Notes under the pieces: generated by a model
The model's input: the letters and a program-made list of their open reading frames with translations, nothing else
What the model was told of the DNA's origin: nothing
The model's database searches: none
In this document: in pieces, positions 7,387-14,626 of the stretch
Layout: every line of letters starts with the position of its first letter
How positions within the stretch are numbered: the stretch's first letter is position 1
Translations under genes and position numbers: made by a program
Source: Fimadaptatus sp948467645
GTDB lineage: Bacteria > Bacillota > Clostridia > Christensenellales > Aristaeellaceae
NCBI GenBank assembly: GCA_948467645.1
Contig: CAOKFD010000053.1
Coordinates: forward strand, 1 to 20,356
Length of the DNA stretch: 20,356 nt
Reading direction: 5' to 3'

Positions 7387-7428
7387 AAAAGTTGAAATTT
7401 ATAGATGGTCATATCGCCCGAAAAAAGC

Positions 7429-7462
7429 CGGGGTATTTACCTTAATATGGTGAATAACCCCG
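7429..7462 (+). promoter_or_regulatory. Leader hairpin upstream of the binding-protein gene
   Basis: CGGGG-TATT-T-ACC pairs with GGT-G-AAT-AACCCCG through a small loop, giving a stem of about 12 pairs with bulges in the transcribed leader. It is followed by CTTCTTTCC, not a clean U-tract. It could be a processing, stability or attenuation element; no known riboswitch was recognised. Confidence 0.35.
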
Positions 7463-7519
7463 CTTCTTTCCGCACGGGGAGCGCAGATTGGAATCAGGGC
7501 AGGACTGAGGAGCTGGTAT

Positions 7520-8365
7520 ATGCGTAAGATTGATTGGCGCGCGTTTGCCTATACACATAAGCGGCTTATCGCCGCGGCGTGCGCGGTTTGCCTGACCGTC
7601 GCGGCGCTGTGCGCCTTTGGCGGCGGGGGAGTGAATGCCGCGTCCGCGACGCGGGCGGCGCAGAGCAGTCTGCCAGTGATAAACGTGGGCAGCGACGACT
7701 ATCCGCCGTTCAACTACACCGACGTGAACGGCAATATCACCGGCATAGACGTGGAGCTGGCCAAGGAAGCGTTTGGCCGCATGGGCTATCAGCCGGAATT
7801 TCACTTAATTAACTGGGATGAGAAGAAGCAGCTGCTGGCCAACGGCACAATCGACTGCGTGTGGGGCAGCTTTAGCATGAACGGCCGCGAGGACGAATAC
7901 AAATGGGCCGGGCCGTATATGCAGAGCTATCAGGTAGTTGCGGTAAACGTCGACAGCGATATATACACATTTGCCGATCTTGAAGGCAAGACGATTGCGG
8001 TGCAGTCCACCACCAAGCCCGAAGATATATTGCGCGCGGGCGACAGTCGCATACCGCCGCTGCACAAGGTGCTGTCGGTGCAGAAACACGATCTGATTTT
8101 TATCCTGCTCAGCAAGGGTTATGTGGACGCGCTGGCGGCGCACGATACGTCGGTGGAACAGTTCATGAGCGAGAGCGGGCTGAAATTCCGCGTGCTTGAC
8201 GAGCCGCTTCAGACCGTGGGTCTGGGCGTGGCGTTTGATAAGGACGACACGCGCGGACTGGATACCCGGCTCAATGAAATAATTAAGGAAATGCGCGCCG
8301 ATGGTACCGTGCGAAAGGTGCTGGCTAAATACCTGTCCGATCCGGACAGGTACCTGGAGGGCTGA
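7520..8365 (+). CDS. Secreted amino-acid-type solute-binding protein (SBP_bac_3)
   Basis: A 281-aa protein. A basic N-terminus and hydrophobic segment (about 14-34) form a signal peptide or anchor. There is no good lipobox: the Cys in VAALCAF is preceded by Leu. The mature part matches family-3 amino-acid-binding proteins: INVGSDDYPPFNYTD, NITGIDVELAKEAF, DCVWGSFSMNGRE, then LEGKTIAVQSTT at the second lobe, and a C-terminal EIIKEMRADGTVRKVLAKY. The ATG follows GAGGAG. No ABC permease or ATPase gene is nearby. The next gene starts 4 nt after the stop and encodes a membrane histidine kinase, so a ligand-sensing role for that kinase is more likely than transport (inference). Confidence 0.88.
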   Translation: MRKIDWRAFAYTHKRLIAAACAVCLTVAALCAFGGGGVNAASATRAAQSSLPVINVGSDDYPPFNYTDVNGNITGIDVELAKEAFGRMGYQPEFHLINWDEKKQLLANGTIDCVWGSFSMNGREDEYKWAGPYMQSYQVVAVNVDSDIYTFADLEGKTIAVQSTTKPEDILRAGDSRIPPLHKVLSVQKHDLIFILLSKGYVDALAAHDTSVEQFMSESGLKFRVLDEPLQTVGLGVAFDKDDTRGLDTRLNEIIKEMRADGTVRKVLAKYLSDPDRYLEG

Positions 8366-8369
8366 TTTG

Positions 8370-10589
8370 ATGGAAGAAAAAAAGCGGCGCTCCAAATGGT
8401 GGTTACTTAACCTGGTCAGCGTCATTAGCGGACTTGTACTGCTTTCAATAGTATTCCTGACCTCAACGGCGACAGACATAAATAACGCGGGCATGCGCCT
8501 CCTCAATACCGTCGAGTATATGAAGGAGCAGTGCAACAACAGCCAGCTGCGCGACCTTGCGTCCGAATCCAAGAGCCTTCTGCGCGTGAGCGAGAGCATC
8601 GATATGGTGCGCTGGCGGCTGAATTACGGCGGGGAGACAGGGGAGATAGAGACGCCGGGCGCACCCACCGAAGCGGAACTGAAGATGCTGGCGAGCGACA
8701 GCTACCTTGGGGGCCTGATACTGCTGGACGAAACCGGCGCGGTGCAGGCATATTATGACACAGTGGGTATCAATCCCGAATCGCTGATCGCTAAGATGGA
8801 TTCGGCGGCGCTTATGGACGTAATCGACTTTAAGGAAAAGACGTATGCCGTGCGCGTAATCAACGACGATGAATCGCATATCGATCTGGCCGCGGTCGGA
8901 CGCAGCGACGCGCGCGGCGTTATCGTGGGCTACTATTACACATCGGCGCAGTTTACGCGCATGTTCAATAACTCCATACGCACGCTGGTGAACGGCTTCG
9001 CGGCCAAGCAAGACGGCACGATAGTCATAGCTGATAACAACAGTATAATCGCATCCAACGCCCCCGAGCTTATCGATATGGACATAAACACAGTGCCGAT
9101 AATCAAGCGCATTATGAGCGAAGGCACTGGCACGCACCTTGTGCGCGAATGGGATCCGCAGCGTCTGTTCGGGAATGAATTCGGACTGATGGACAAGAGC
9201 CGGAGCTACTACATATACGCATTTATGGACGAGCGCAGCGTGTTTGCGACAACGCCGCAGAGCATGGGATATGCGCTGCTTTTGTACGTGATATTTATCG
9301 TACTGCTGCGCACGATGCGCTGGCGCACCGCGCAGACGTATGAGCGCCAGCAGGTCGAGGCACAGCGCCAGTATACCGCAGAGCTGGAGCAGAAGAACGG
9401 GCAGCTGCATGAGTCGGCGATTCAGGCTCAGCGCGCTAATGCCGCCAAGAGCAGCTTCCTGAGCCGCATGAGTCACGATATACGCACGCCGCTCAACGGC
9501 ATAATAGGACTGCTCAATATAGATGCGGCTCACTTTGATGACGGCGAACTGCTCAGGGCGAATCACGAAAAGATGATGGTGTCGGCCAATCACCTGCTGT
9601 CGCTTATAAACGACGTGCTGCAGATGAGCAAACTGGAGGACGGCAAGGTGGAGCTGACGCACGAGCCGGTCAACCTTATCGCAATCGCCAGGGAAGTGGC
9701 GGTAATAATCAGCGAGCGCGCCGCCAACGCGGGCATACATTTCAGCGATGACGTCGATCCTGCGCACACGCCGTATCCGTATGTGTATGCCAGCCCGCTG
9801 CATTTAAGGCAGATATTCCTGAACATATACAGCAACAGTATCAAATATAACGTTCAGGGCGGGTACGTGACCACGCATACCGAATGCATGGGCGTGGCCA
9901 ATGGCAGGGTGACGTACCGCTGGACGATAGCCGACACAGGCATCGGGATGAGCCAGGAATTCCTGAACCATATATTCGAACCGTTTTCGCAGGAGCGCTC
10001 GGACAGCCGCAGCGTATATCAGGGCACGGGTCTGGGCATGACGATCGTCAAGGGCTTAATCGACATGATGGGCGGTACTATCTCGATTGACAGCGTTGAA
10101 GGTAAAGGCTCGGCGTTTGTAATCACGATACCGTTCGATCTGGCCGAGGAAAAGGATGTGCTGAAGCCCGATGCGGAGCAGCCAACCGGCAGCATAGCCG
10201 GCCTGAATCTGATGCTGGCCGAGGATAACGAGCTGAATGCGGAAATCGCAAAGACGCTGCTGGAGGATCAGGGCGTGCACATTACGGTGGTGGGCGATGG
10301 CAGGCAGGCGCTCGATATGTTCGCAAAGAGCGAACCTGGCACGTTCGACGCGATACTGATGGACATAATGATGCCCGCAATGGACGGCATAACGGCCACT
10401 AAGGAGATAAGAAAGCTGAACCGCCCGGACGCGCGCACAATCCCGATAATCGCGATGACGGCCAACGCGTTTGAGGAGGACGCGCAGAAATGCCTGGAGG
10501 CGGGCATGAACGCGCATCTGTCCAAGCCGCTTCAGATGCGCATGGTGGTCGCGACGATTGCGAATATATGCGGCCGGGGCGAGGAGTAG
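8370..10589 (+). CDS. Membrane hybrid sensor histidine kinase with receiver domain
   Basis: A 740-aa protein. Transmembrane helix 1 is at about 9-31, a ~265-residue extracytoplasmic sensor region follows, and helix 2 is at about 299-318. A coiled-coil segment (ERQQVEAQRQYTAELEQKNG) leads to HisKA with phospho-acceptor His369 (RMSHDIRTPLNG). The HATPase has an N box (Asn489), G1 (DTGIGM from Asp522), an F box (IFEPFSQE) and G2 (GTGLGM from Gly552). A C-terminal receiver has E618/D619, phospho-acceptor Asp665 (LMDIMMPAMDG), Thr697 and Lys719 (SKP). The start at 8370 has GGAGG nine bases upstream; an earlier in-frame start would overlap the binding-protein gene. No separate response regulator or output domain is encoded nearby. 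The likely ligand sensor is the upstream binding protein. Confidence 0.93.
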   Translation: MEEKKRRSKWWLLNLVSVISGLVLLSIVFLTSTATDINNAGMRLLNTVEYMKEQCNNSQLRDLASESKSLLRVSESIDMVRWRLNYGGETGEIETPGAPTEAELKMLASDSYLGGLILLDETGAVQAYYDTVGINPESLIAKMDSAALMDVIDFKEKTYAVRVINDDESHIDLAAVGRSDARGVIVGYYYTSAQFTRMFNNSIRTLVNGFAAKQDGTIVIADNNSIIASNAPELIDMDINTVPIIKRIMSEGTGTHLVREWDPQRLFGNEFGLMDKSRSYYIYAFMDERSVFATTPQSMGYALLLYVIFIVLLRTMRWRTAQTYERQQVEAQRQYTAELEQKNGQLHESAIQAQRANAAKSSFLSRMSHDIRTPLNGIIGLLNIDAAHFDDGELLRANHEKMMVSANHLLSLINDVLQMSKLEDGKVELTHEPVNLIAIAREVAVIISERAANAGIHFSDDVDPAHTPYPYVYASPLHLRQIFLNIYSNSIKYNVQGGYVTTHTECMGVANGRVTYRWTIADTGIGMSQEFLNHIFEPFSQERSDSRSVYQGTGLGMTIVKGLIDMMGGTISIDSVEGKGSAFVITIPFDLAEEKDVLKPDAEQPTGSIAGLNLMLAEDNELNAEIAKTLLEDQGVHITVVGDGRQALDMFAKSEPGTFDAILMDIMMPAMDGITATKEIRKLNRPDARTIPIIAMTANAFEEDAQKCLEAGMNAHLSKPLQMRMVVATIANICGRGEE

Positions 10590-10628
10590 TTCTTTCTTTT
10601 CGGAAGAGCGAAAGAACCAAAGAAAAGT
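10589..10628 (+). repeat. Palindromic intergenic repeat, copy 2
   Basis: GTTCTTTC (10589-10596) and GAAAGAAC (10610-10617), followed by CCAAAGAAAAG, share sequence with the element at 1-44 in the same orientation relative to the preceding gene. The first base of the repeat is the last base of the kinase stop codon TAG. Confidence 0.6.
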
Positions 10629-10737
10629 CATTTATGTCTTTCTTCCGATATGCTATCTTAATTCAAACGTTTTGGAATTGGCTATAGGTCTTTCTATCGT
10701 GAGTATACTTAAAGCAGAACCAAGGGGCTGTATTACC

Positions 10738-10767
10738 AAGGCGGAGGGAACTTACTCCCTCCGCCTT
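10738..10767 (+). terminator. Strong hairpin, probable terminator of the kinase operon
   Basis: AAGGCGGAGGGA (10738-10749), loop acttac, TCCCTCCGCCTT (10756-10767), followed by TTCGTT on the plus strand. The 12-bp perfect stem lies 150 nt after the kinase stop. It also lies 5 nt past the end of the minus-strand gene relic at 10772, so it may serve both sides. Confidence 0.65.
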
Positions 10768-10771
10768 TTCG

Positions 10772-10971
10772 TTACGCGATTTTGCTTTTTTCATCATCGG
10801 GATGCAGGTAATCGTGCAGCGCCAGCTCGTACTTGGTCATGTGTTCGCTTGCGCTTTGCGGCTCGAAGCCGTGATTTTCAAATAGGCGCTGCGAACGGCG
10901 TAAACCTGCTTGAGCTGCACATTGATCTGCTGATGCTCGTTAAGGTAGCGGTAGACGTGTTCGTTGGCCAT
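10772..10971 (-). pseudogene. Small frameshifted gene relic
   Basis: On the minus strand an ORF starts at 10971 (MANEHVYRYLNEHQQINVQL) and runs out of frame. A second frame continues with AGLRRSQRLFENHGFEPQS and ends at a stop at 10772 (ELALHDYLHPDDEKSKIA). Together they would make one acidic, helical protein of about 66 aa; the 200-nt span is not a multiple of three, implying a single-base indel around 10900-10905. No convincing ribosome binding site is visible. The protein family was not recognised. An intact short ORF of 43 codons in the first frame alone is the alternative. Confidence 0.45.
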
Positions 10972-11084
10972 CTATTGGCTCAGGCAGCATGGACATTGAA
11001 TGCAAACCGATTGGGTGCAGGCGAATATTAACGCCTCAGCCGCCCCACCCTCCGCCTACTGATAAAAAATTCACGAAAGCGCCA

Positions 11085-11113
11085 TTTCAAAATCAGTATA
11101 TATATGATATAAT
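11085..11113 (+). promoter_or_regulatory. Extended -10 promoter of the NifU-like/GGGtGRT operon
   Basis: TATAAT at 11108-11113 preceded by TG in the extended -10 position, with a weak -35 (TTTCAA, 11085-11090) at 17 nt. It predicts a leader of about 55 nt before the ATG at 11176. The stretch 10972-11084 shows nothing else that I can support. Confidence 0.6.
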
Positions 11114-11175
11114 AAGGCGAGGCCACAAGCATTGTGGCGCGATATTTGACAACCCGAGGCAAGGAGGACAATAAT

Positions 11176-11877
11176 ATGCAGTACTCGCAGGAAGTCGAGC
11201 AGATGGTATGCGTGGCTAAAGGCCCCAACCATGGCCCCGCGCCTATTCCTGAAGAAGGCCAGTGGATACAGGCCAAAGAAATTACCGATATTTCCGGTTT
11301 GACGCACGGCGTAGGCTGGTGCGCTCCTCAGCAGGGCGCCTGTAAGCTGACGCTGAACGTAAAGAAGGGCGTTATTGAAGAAGCCCTGGTCGAGACGATC
11401 GGCTGCTCCGGCATGACCCACTCCGCCGCCATGGCGAGCGAGATCCTGCCCGGCAAGACCATCCTCGAGGCGCTCAACACCGACCTGGTGTGCGACGCCA
11501 TCAACACCGCCATGCGCGAGCTGTTCCTGCAGATCGTGTACGGCCGCACCCAGTCCGCATTCTCGGACGACGGTCTGGTAATCGGCGCGGGTCTGGAAGA
11601 TCTGGGCAAGGGTCTGCGCAGCCAGGTTGGTACCATGTACGGCACCAAGCTCAAGGGCACCCGCTATCTGGAGATGGCCGAGGGCTATGTGCTCAAGCTG
11701 GCTCTGGACAAGGATCATCAGGTCTGCGGCTATCAGTTCCTGTCGCTGGGCAAGATGATGGACGCCATCAAGAAGGGCATGTCCCCCAACGAAGCCTACG
11801 AAAAGAACATCGGCACCTATGGCCGCTTTAAGGCTGAAGACGGCGCGGTCGAGTGGATCGATCCGCGCAAGCAGTAA
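11176..11877 (+). CDS. NifU-like iron-sulfur scaffold protein, partner of GGGtGRT protein
   Basis: A 233-aa protein. Candidate ligand cysteines are at 49 and 56 (WCAPQQGAC), 77 (TIGCSGMTHSAAMASEIL) and 106. The GCSGMTHSAAMAS stretch resembles the NifU/IscU scaffold region, so the N-terminal half is a NifU_N-like fold. The C-terminal half (SLGKMMDAIKKGMSPNEAYE) is particular to this subgroup. The start is set by AAGGAGG nine bases upstream of 11176; an earlier in-frame ATG at 11134 lacks a site. This protein type is regularly found next to GGGtGRT proteins in anaerobes. The biological role of the pair is not established. Codons favour GCC, CTG, AAG and GGC, as in highly expressed genes. Confidence 0.85.
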   Translation: MQYSQEVEQMVCVAKGPNHGPAPIPEEGQWIQAKEITDISGLTHGVGWCAPQQGACKLTLNVKKGVIEEALVETIGCSGMTHSAAMASEILPGKTILEALNTDLVCDAINTAMRELFLQIVYGRTQSAFSDDGLVIGAGLEDLGKGLRSQVGTMYGTKLKGTRYLEMAEGYVLKLALDKDHQVCGYQFLSLGKMMDAIKKGMSPNEAYEKNIGTYGRFKAEDGAVEWIDPRKQ

Positions 11878-11893
11878 TAGGAGGTGTGCATAA

Positions 11894-12916
11894 ATGGCTC
11901 TGTTTGAAGGTTATGAACGTCGCATGCCCCAGCTCCAGCCCGTTCTCGAAAAGTACGGCTTCAAGGATTTCGATGAGCTGAAGGCTTACAACAACTCCAA
12001 GGGCGTGGACGCCTACAAGATCGTCGAGGGCATTCAGCCCATCGCTTTTGAAAACGCCAAGTGGGCTTACGAGCTGGGCGCGGCTATCGCCCTGAAGAAG
12101 AACGTAAAGACCGCCGCCGAGGCCGCCAAGTGCATTGGCGAGGGCCTGCAGTCCTTCTGCATCCCCGGCTCCGTCGCTGACCAGCGTCAGGTTGGTATCG
12201 GCCACGGCAACCTGGGCGCGATGCTGCTGGACGAAAAGACCGAGTGCTTCGCTTTCCTGGCCGGCCACGAGTCCTTCGCCGCCGCCGAGGGCGCTATCGG
12301 TATCGCCCGCAACGCCAACAAGGTTCGCAAGACCCCGCTGCGCGTTATCCTGAACGGCCTGGGCAAGGACGCCGCCATGATCATCTCCCGTATCAACGGC
12401 TTCACCTATGTGCAGACCAAGTATGACTACCTGTCCGCCGACGTTAAGGAAGACCACGCCCTCTCGATCGTAAACGAGACCGCGTACTCCACCGGCGAGC
12501 GTTCCAAGGTACGCTGCTACGGCGCTGACGACGTGCGCGAGGGCGTTGCCGTCATGTGGCACGAGGGCGTGGACGTTTCCATCACCGGTAACTCCACCAA
12601 CCCCACCCGCTTCCAGCACCCCGTCGCCGGTACCTACAAGAAGGAGACTTGGGAAGCCGGCAAGAAGTACTTCTCCGTTGCCTCGGGCGGCGGCACCGGC
12701 CGTACCCTGCATCCCGACAACATGGCCGCCGGCCCCGCCTCTTACGGCATGACCGACACCATGGGCCGTATGCACTCCGACGCCCAGTTCGCCGGTTCCT
12801 CCTCCGTGCCCGCGCACGTTGAGATGATGGGCCTGATCGGCATGGGCAACAACCCCATGGTCGGCGCGACCGTCGCCGTGGCCGTTGCGGTTGAGGAAGC
12901 TCAGAAGAACGCGTAA
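11894..12916 (+). CDS. GGGtGRT family protein
   Basis: A 340-aa protein carrying the signature that names its family, GGGTGRT (265-271, in ASGGGTGRTLHPDN), followed by conserved HSDAQFAGSSSVPAHVEMMG and a glycine/valine-rich C-terminus (GNNPMVGATVAVAVAVEEA). The ATG follows AGGAGGTG and lies 16 nt after the scaffold gene stop, so the genes form an operon. Function is unknown. The fixed association with a NifU-like protein suggests a metal-cluster or redox role (inference). No signal peptide or membrane segment. Codon choice is strongly biased (CTG, GGC, AAG, CGT/CGC, TCC), suggesting abundance. Confidence 0.92.
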   Translation: MALFEGYERRMPQLQPVLEKYGFKDFDELKAYNNSKGVDAYKIVEGIQPIAFENAKWAYELGAAIALKKNVKTAAEAAKCIGEGLQSFCIPGSVADQRQVGIGHGNLGAMLLDEKTECFAFLAGHESFAAAEGAIGIARNANKVRKTPLRVILNGLGKDAAMIISRINGFTYVQTKYDYLSADVKEDHALSIVNETAYSTGERSKVRCYGADDVREGVAVMWHEGVDVSITGNSTNPTRFQHPVAGTYKKETWEAGKKYFSVASGGGTGRTLHPDNMAAGPASYGMTDTMGRMHSDAQFAGSSSVPAHVEMMGLIGMGNNPMVGATVAVAVAVEEAQKNA

Positions 12917-12940
12917 TTGCGAACTGCTGATTGGATTTTT

Positions 12941-12976
12941 GAGGGACTCCCTGAGTGATTGGGGGGTCTCTTTTTT
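12941..12976 (+). terminator. Intrinsic terminator of the GGGtGRT operon
   Basis: GAGGGACTCCC, loop tgagtgatt, GGGGGGTCTC, then TTTTTT. The stem includes a G-U pair and one bulge. It starts 25 nt past the stop. Confidence 0.8.
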
Positions 12977-13009
12977 GTGCACTTTAAGGCATATGAACCG
13001 GCTTTGCCT

Positions 13010-13173
13010 TAGAGTGTGTCTCAAAAATTCCCTAATCCGCAATTTCGGCGTCTTTTGCGCCATTTCTGCGTCATCAACCCTCGACTTAGCGCTGCTAAGC
13101 CTTCGGGTTTCTTCCTTGAACTGACGCAAAATCCACTCGAACTTGCGAATTTTCCTTTTTGAGACACACTCTA
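13010..13173. mobile_element. MITE-like inverted-repeat element (about 160 bp)
   Basis: The termini TTAGAGTGTGTCTCAAAAA (13009-13027) and TTTTTGAGACACACTCTAA (13156-13174) are exact reverse complements. Similarity of the arms continues inward, imperfectly, through TCCGCAATTTCGGCG and its partner. At the centre is a nested hairpin, CTTAGC-gct-GCTAAG, within ACCC...GGGT. There is no ORF. Flanking TA dinucleotides fit a TA target duplication, as used by some IS5-family (IS427-group) and IS630-type elements, and the GAGTGTGTCTCAAAAA end resembles IS427-group ends. Family assignment is inference. Other ends of the family are at 7297 and 18770. Confidence 0.8.
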
Positions 13174-13207
13174 ATTGCAGCCACAGCATTTTGTGTGAAT
13201 AGACCGC

Positions 13208-13236
13208 TTGCAAATCGCTCAGATTAGCAGTAGAAT
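13208..13236 (+). promoter_or_regulatory. Promoter of the fic gene
   Basis: TTGCAA (13208-13213), 17-nt spacer, TAGAAT (13231-13236), about 38 nt upstream of the ATG. Confidence 0.6.
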
Positions 13237-13252
13237 AGCAGTAAATTAGCAG
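13224..13252 (+). repeat. Three 11-bp-spaced direct repeats over the fic promoter
   Basis: TTAGCAG (13224-13230), ATAGCAG (13235-13241) and TTAGCAG (13246-13252) recur every 11 bp, about one helical turn. They cover the -10 box and the expected transcription start. The placement fits an operator for a repressor, possibly the Fic protein itself through its C-terminal winged helix (inference). Confidence 0.55.
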
Positions 13253-13273
13253 ATAAAAAGCAGGTGACGCGCA

Positions 13274-14452
13274 ATGGAATCGCTGATAGCCCAGTTCATG
13301 GAGCGCTATCTTTCGCGGCAGGAGATCATACACCGACTGCCGGTAACGGTGTCGATTAAGCAGTTCTGGCCGGAACTGGAGAAGGAGCGGCGCAGCCGCG
13401 CGCAGGAATTGCCGCTTTTAGATCAGGACGGCAACCCGTTCTGGTTCGTGCTGACCGGCAGCATCGAAAGGCAGTGCAATGAAATCGCGGCACTTGCGCG
13501 GCGCGACATCGCGTTTACCGGGCCGGAGTTCGATTTGCTGTTTGAGGACGCGGTGGTTGACGAGGCCGTCTACTCCAGCATGATAGAGGGCGCGTTCACC
13601 AGTCGCGAACAGGCCGCCGACTTCATCCGCAAAAACAAACAGCCGCGCAATAAGTCCGAGCAGATGGTTAAGAACAATTACGACGCGCTGATTTACGTGC
13701 TGGAGCATCTGGACGAAGAAATCACGGAGGATACCATAATACAGATCGCAAAGCTGGTGACGCAAAGCGCGGCCGAGGTGCAGGTAAGCGGCTATCGCGG
13801 CGGCGCGGTATACGTAACCGGGCGCGAGGGCGTGGTGTACACGCCGCCCGGGGCGGACGCGGTTCCCCGGATGATGCGCTCGCTGGTGGACTTTATACGA
13901 AACAGCGAATTGCACCCATTGCTTAAGGCGTGCGTCGCGCACTTCTACTTCGTATATGTGCACCCGTTCGGCGACGGCAACGGGCGCACTGCGCGCGCAC
14001 TCAGCTATATGATGCTGCTCAAGGCCGGATACGACTTCTTCCGCTACTTTTCGATCTCGGGCATAGTCGCGCAGGAGCGCAGCAAATACTACCGCTCCAT
14101 GAAAAATGTCGAGGACTCAAGCGGCGACATGACTTACTTCATCGAAGTTTACAGCGGTATGCTGCTGCGGGCGGTGGAACAGATGGAGCACCACCTGAAA
14201 TACCATGTGCTCGCCGGGCAAAAGCTAAAGGCGCTGGGGGAGCAGGGCACGCTCAACGAACGCCAGCTAAAGGGCGCTAAGTGGCTGCTGGAGGGCGGCG
14301 ACTCCGGCGTTACGGTTGAAGTATGGCGCAAGAAGTACAAGGTCGCTACGGAAACTGCGCGGCGAGACTTGCTTGCGCTGTGTGATGCGGGGGTACTTGC
14401 GCGCGAAGTGGAGGGCAGGAAGGCCGTGTTTCATGTTTTAAGGGAGCTGTAA
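13274..14452 (+). CDS. Fic-family protein (predicted AMP-transferase) with C-terminal winged helix
   Basis: A 392-aa protein with the complete Fic core HPFGDGNGRT (His230 catalytic). N-terminal to it, S101-x3-E105-G106 in YSSMIEGAFTSREQA matches the (S/T)xxxE(G/N) inhibitory helix, making it a class II, self-inhibited Fic enzyme. A TPPG segment precedes the core, as in many Fic proteins. The last ~65 residues (VEVWRKKYKVATETARRDLL) look like a DeoR-type winged helix. Family members transfer AMP, or remove it, on target protein hydroxyls. The target here is unknown, and no antitoxin gene is adjacent. The start is ATG after AGGTGA. It is monocistronic with its own promoter and terminator. Confidence 0.92.
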   Translation: MESLIAQFMERYLSRQEIIHRLPVTVSIKQFWPELEKERRSRAQELPLLDQDGNPFWFVLTGSIERQCNEIAALARRDIAFTGPEFDLLFEDAVVDEAVYSSMIEGAFTSREQAADFIRKNKQPRNKSEQMVKNNYDALIYVLEHLDEEITEDTIIQIAKLVTQSAAEVQVSGYRGGAVYVTGREGVVYTPPGADAVPRMMRSLVDFIRNSELHPLLKACVAHFYFVYVHPFGDGNGRTARALSYMMLLKAGYDFFRYFSISGIVAQERSKYYRSMKNVEDSSGDMTYFIEVYSGMLLRAVEQMEHHLKYHVLAGQKLKALGEQGTLNERQLKGAKWLLEGGDSGVTVEVWRKKYKVATETARRDLLALCDAGVLAREVEGRKAVFHVLREL

Positions 14453-14472
14453 ATCGCAAACGGGCAAAGTGA

Positions 14473-14513
14473 AGGCGTGGCGCAGTGAATGTTTGCGTCA
14501 CGCCTGCGTTTTT
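14473..14513 (+). terminator. Intrinsic terminator of the fic gene
   Basis: AGGCGTGGCGCA, loop gtgaatgtt, TGCGTCACGCCT, then GCGTTTTT. A 12-bp stem with one G-U pair, 20 nt past the stop. Confidence 0.8.
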
Positions 14514-14626
14514 GGGAGAACGTCGCAAGCCGCCGGATTTGCGTATTTGCGGCAGATATGCAATGACTGTTATCGACTATAAAGACATCACGGCATTTGC
14601 ATTTCAGAAGCGCAGGCATTATGCCT

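Noticed and set aside
8463..9803. A 446-codon minus-strand frame opposite the histidine kinase
   Set aside because: It is opposite well-supported sensor and HisKA coding sequence and has no recognisable motif or ribosome site.
11828..13333. A 501-codon open frame on the minus strand across the GGGtGRT gene
   Set aside because: It is antisense to a gene with a clear family signature, is rich in Gly/Val/His as expected from shadowing GC-rich codons, and runs through the MITE and the terminator.
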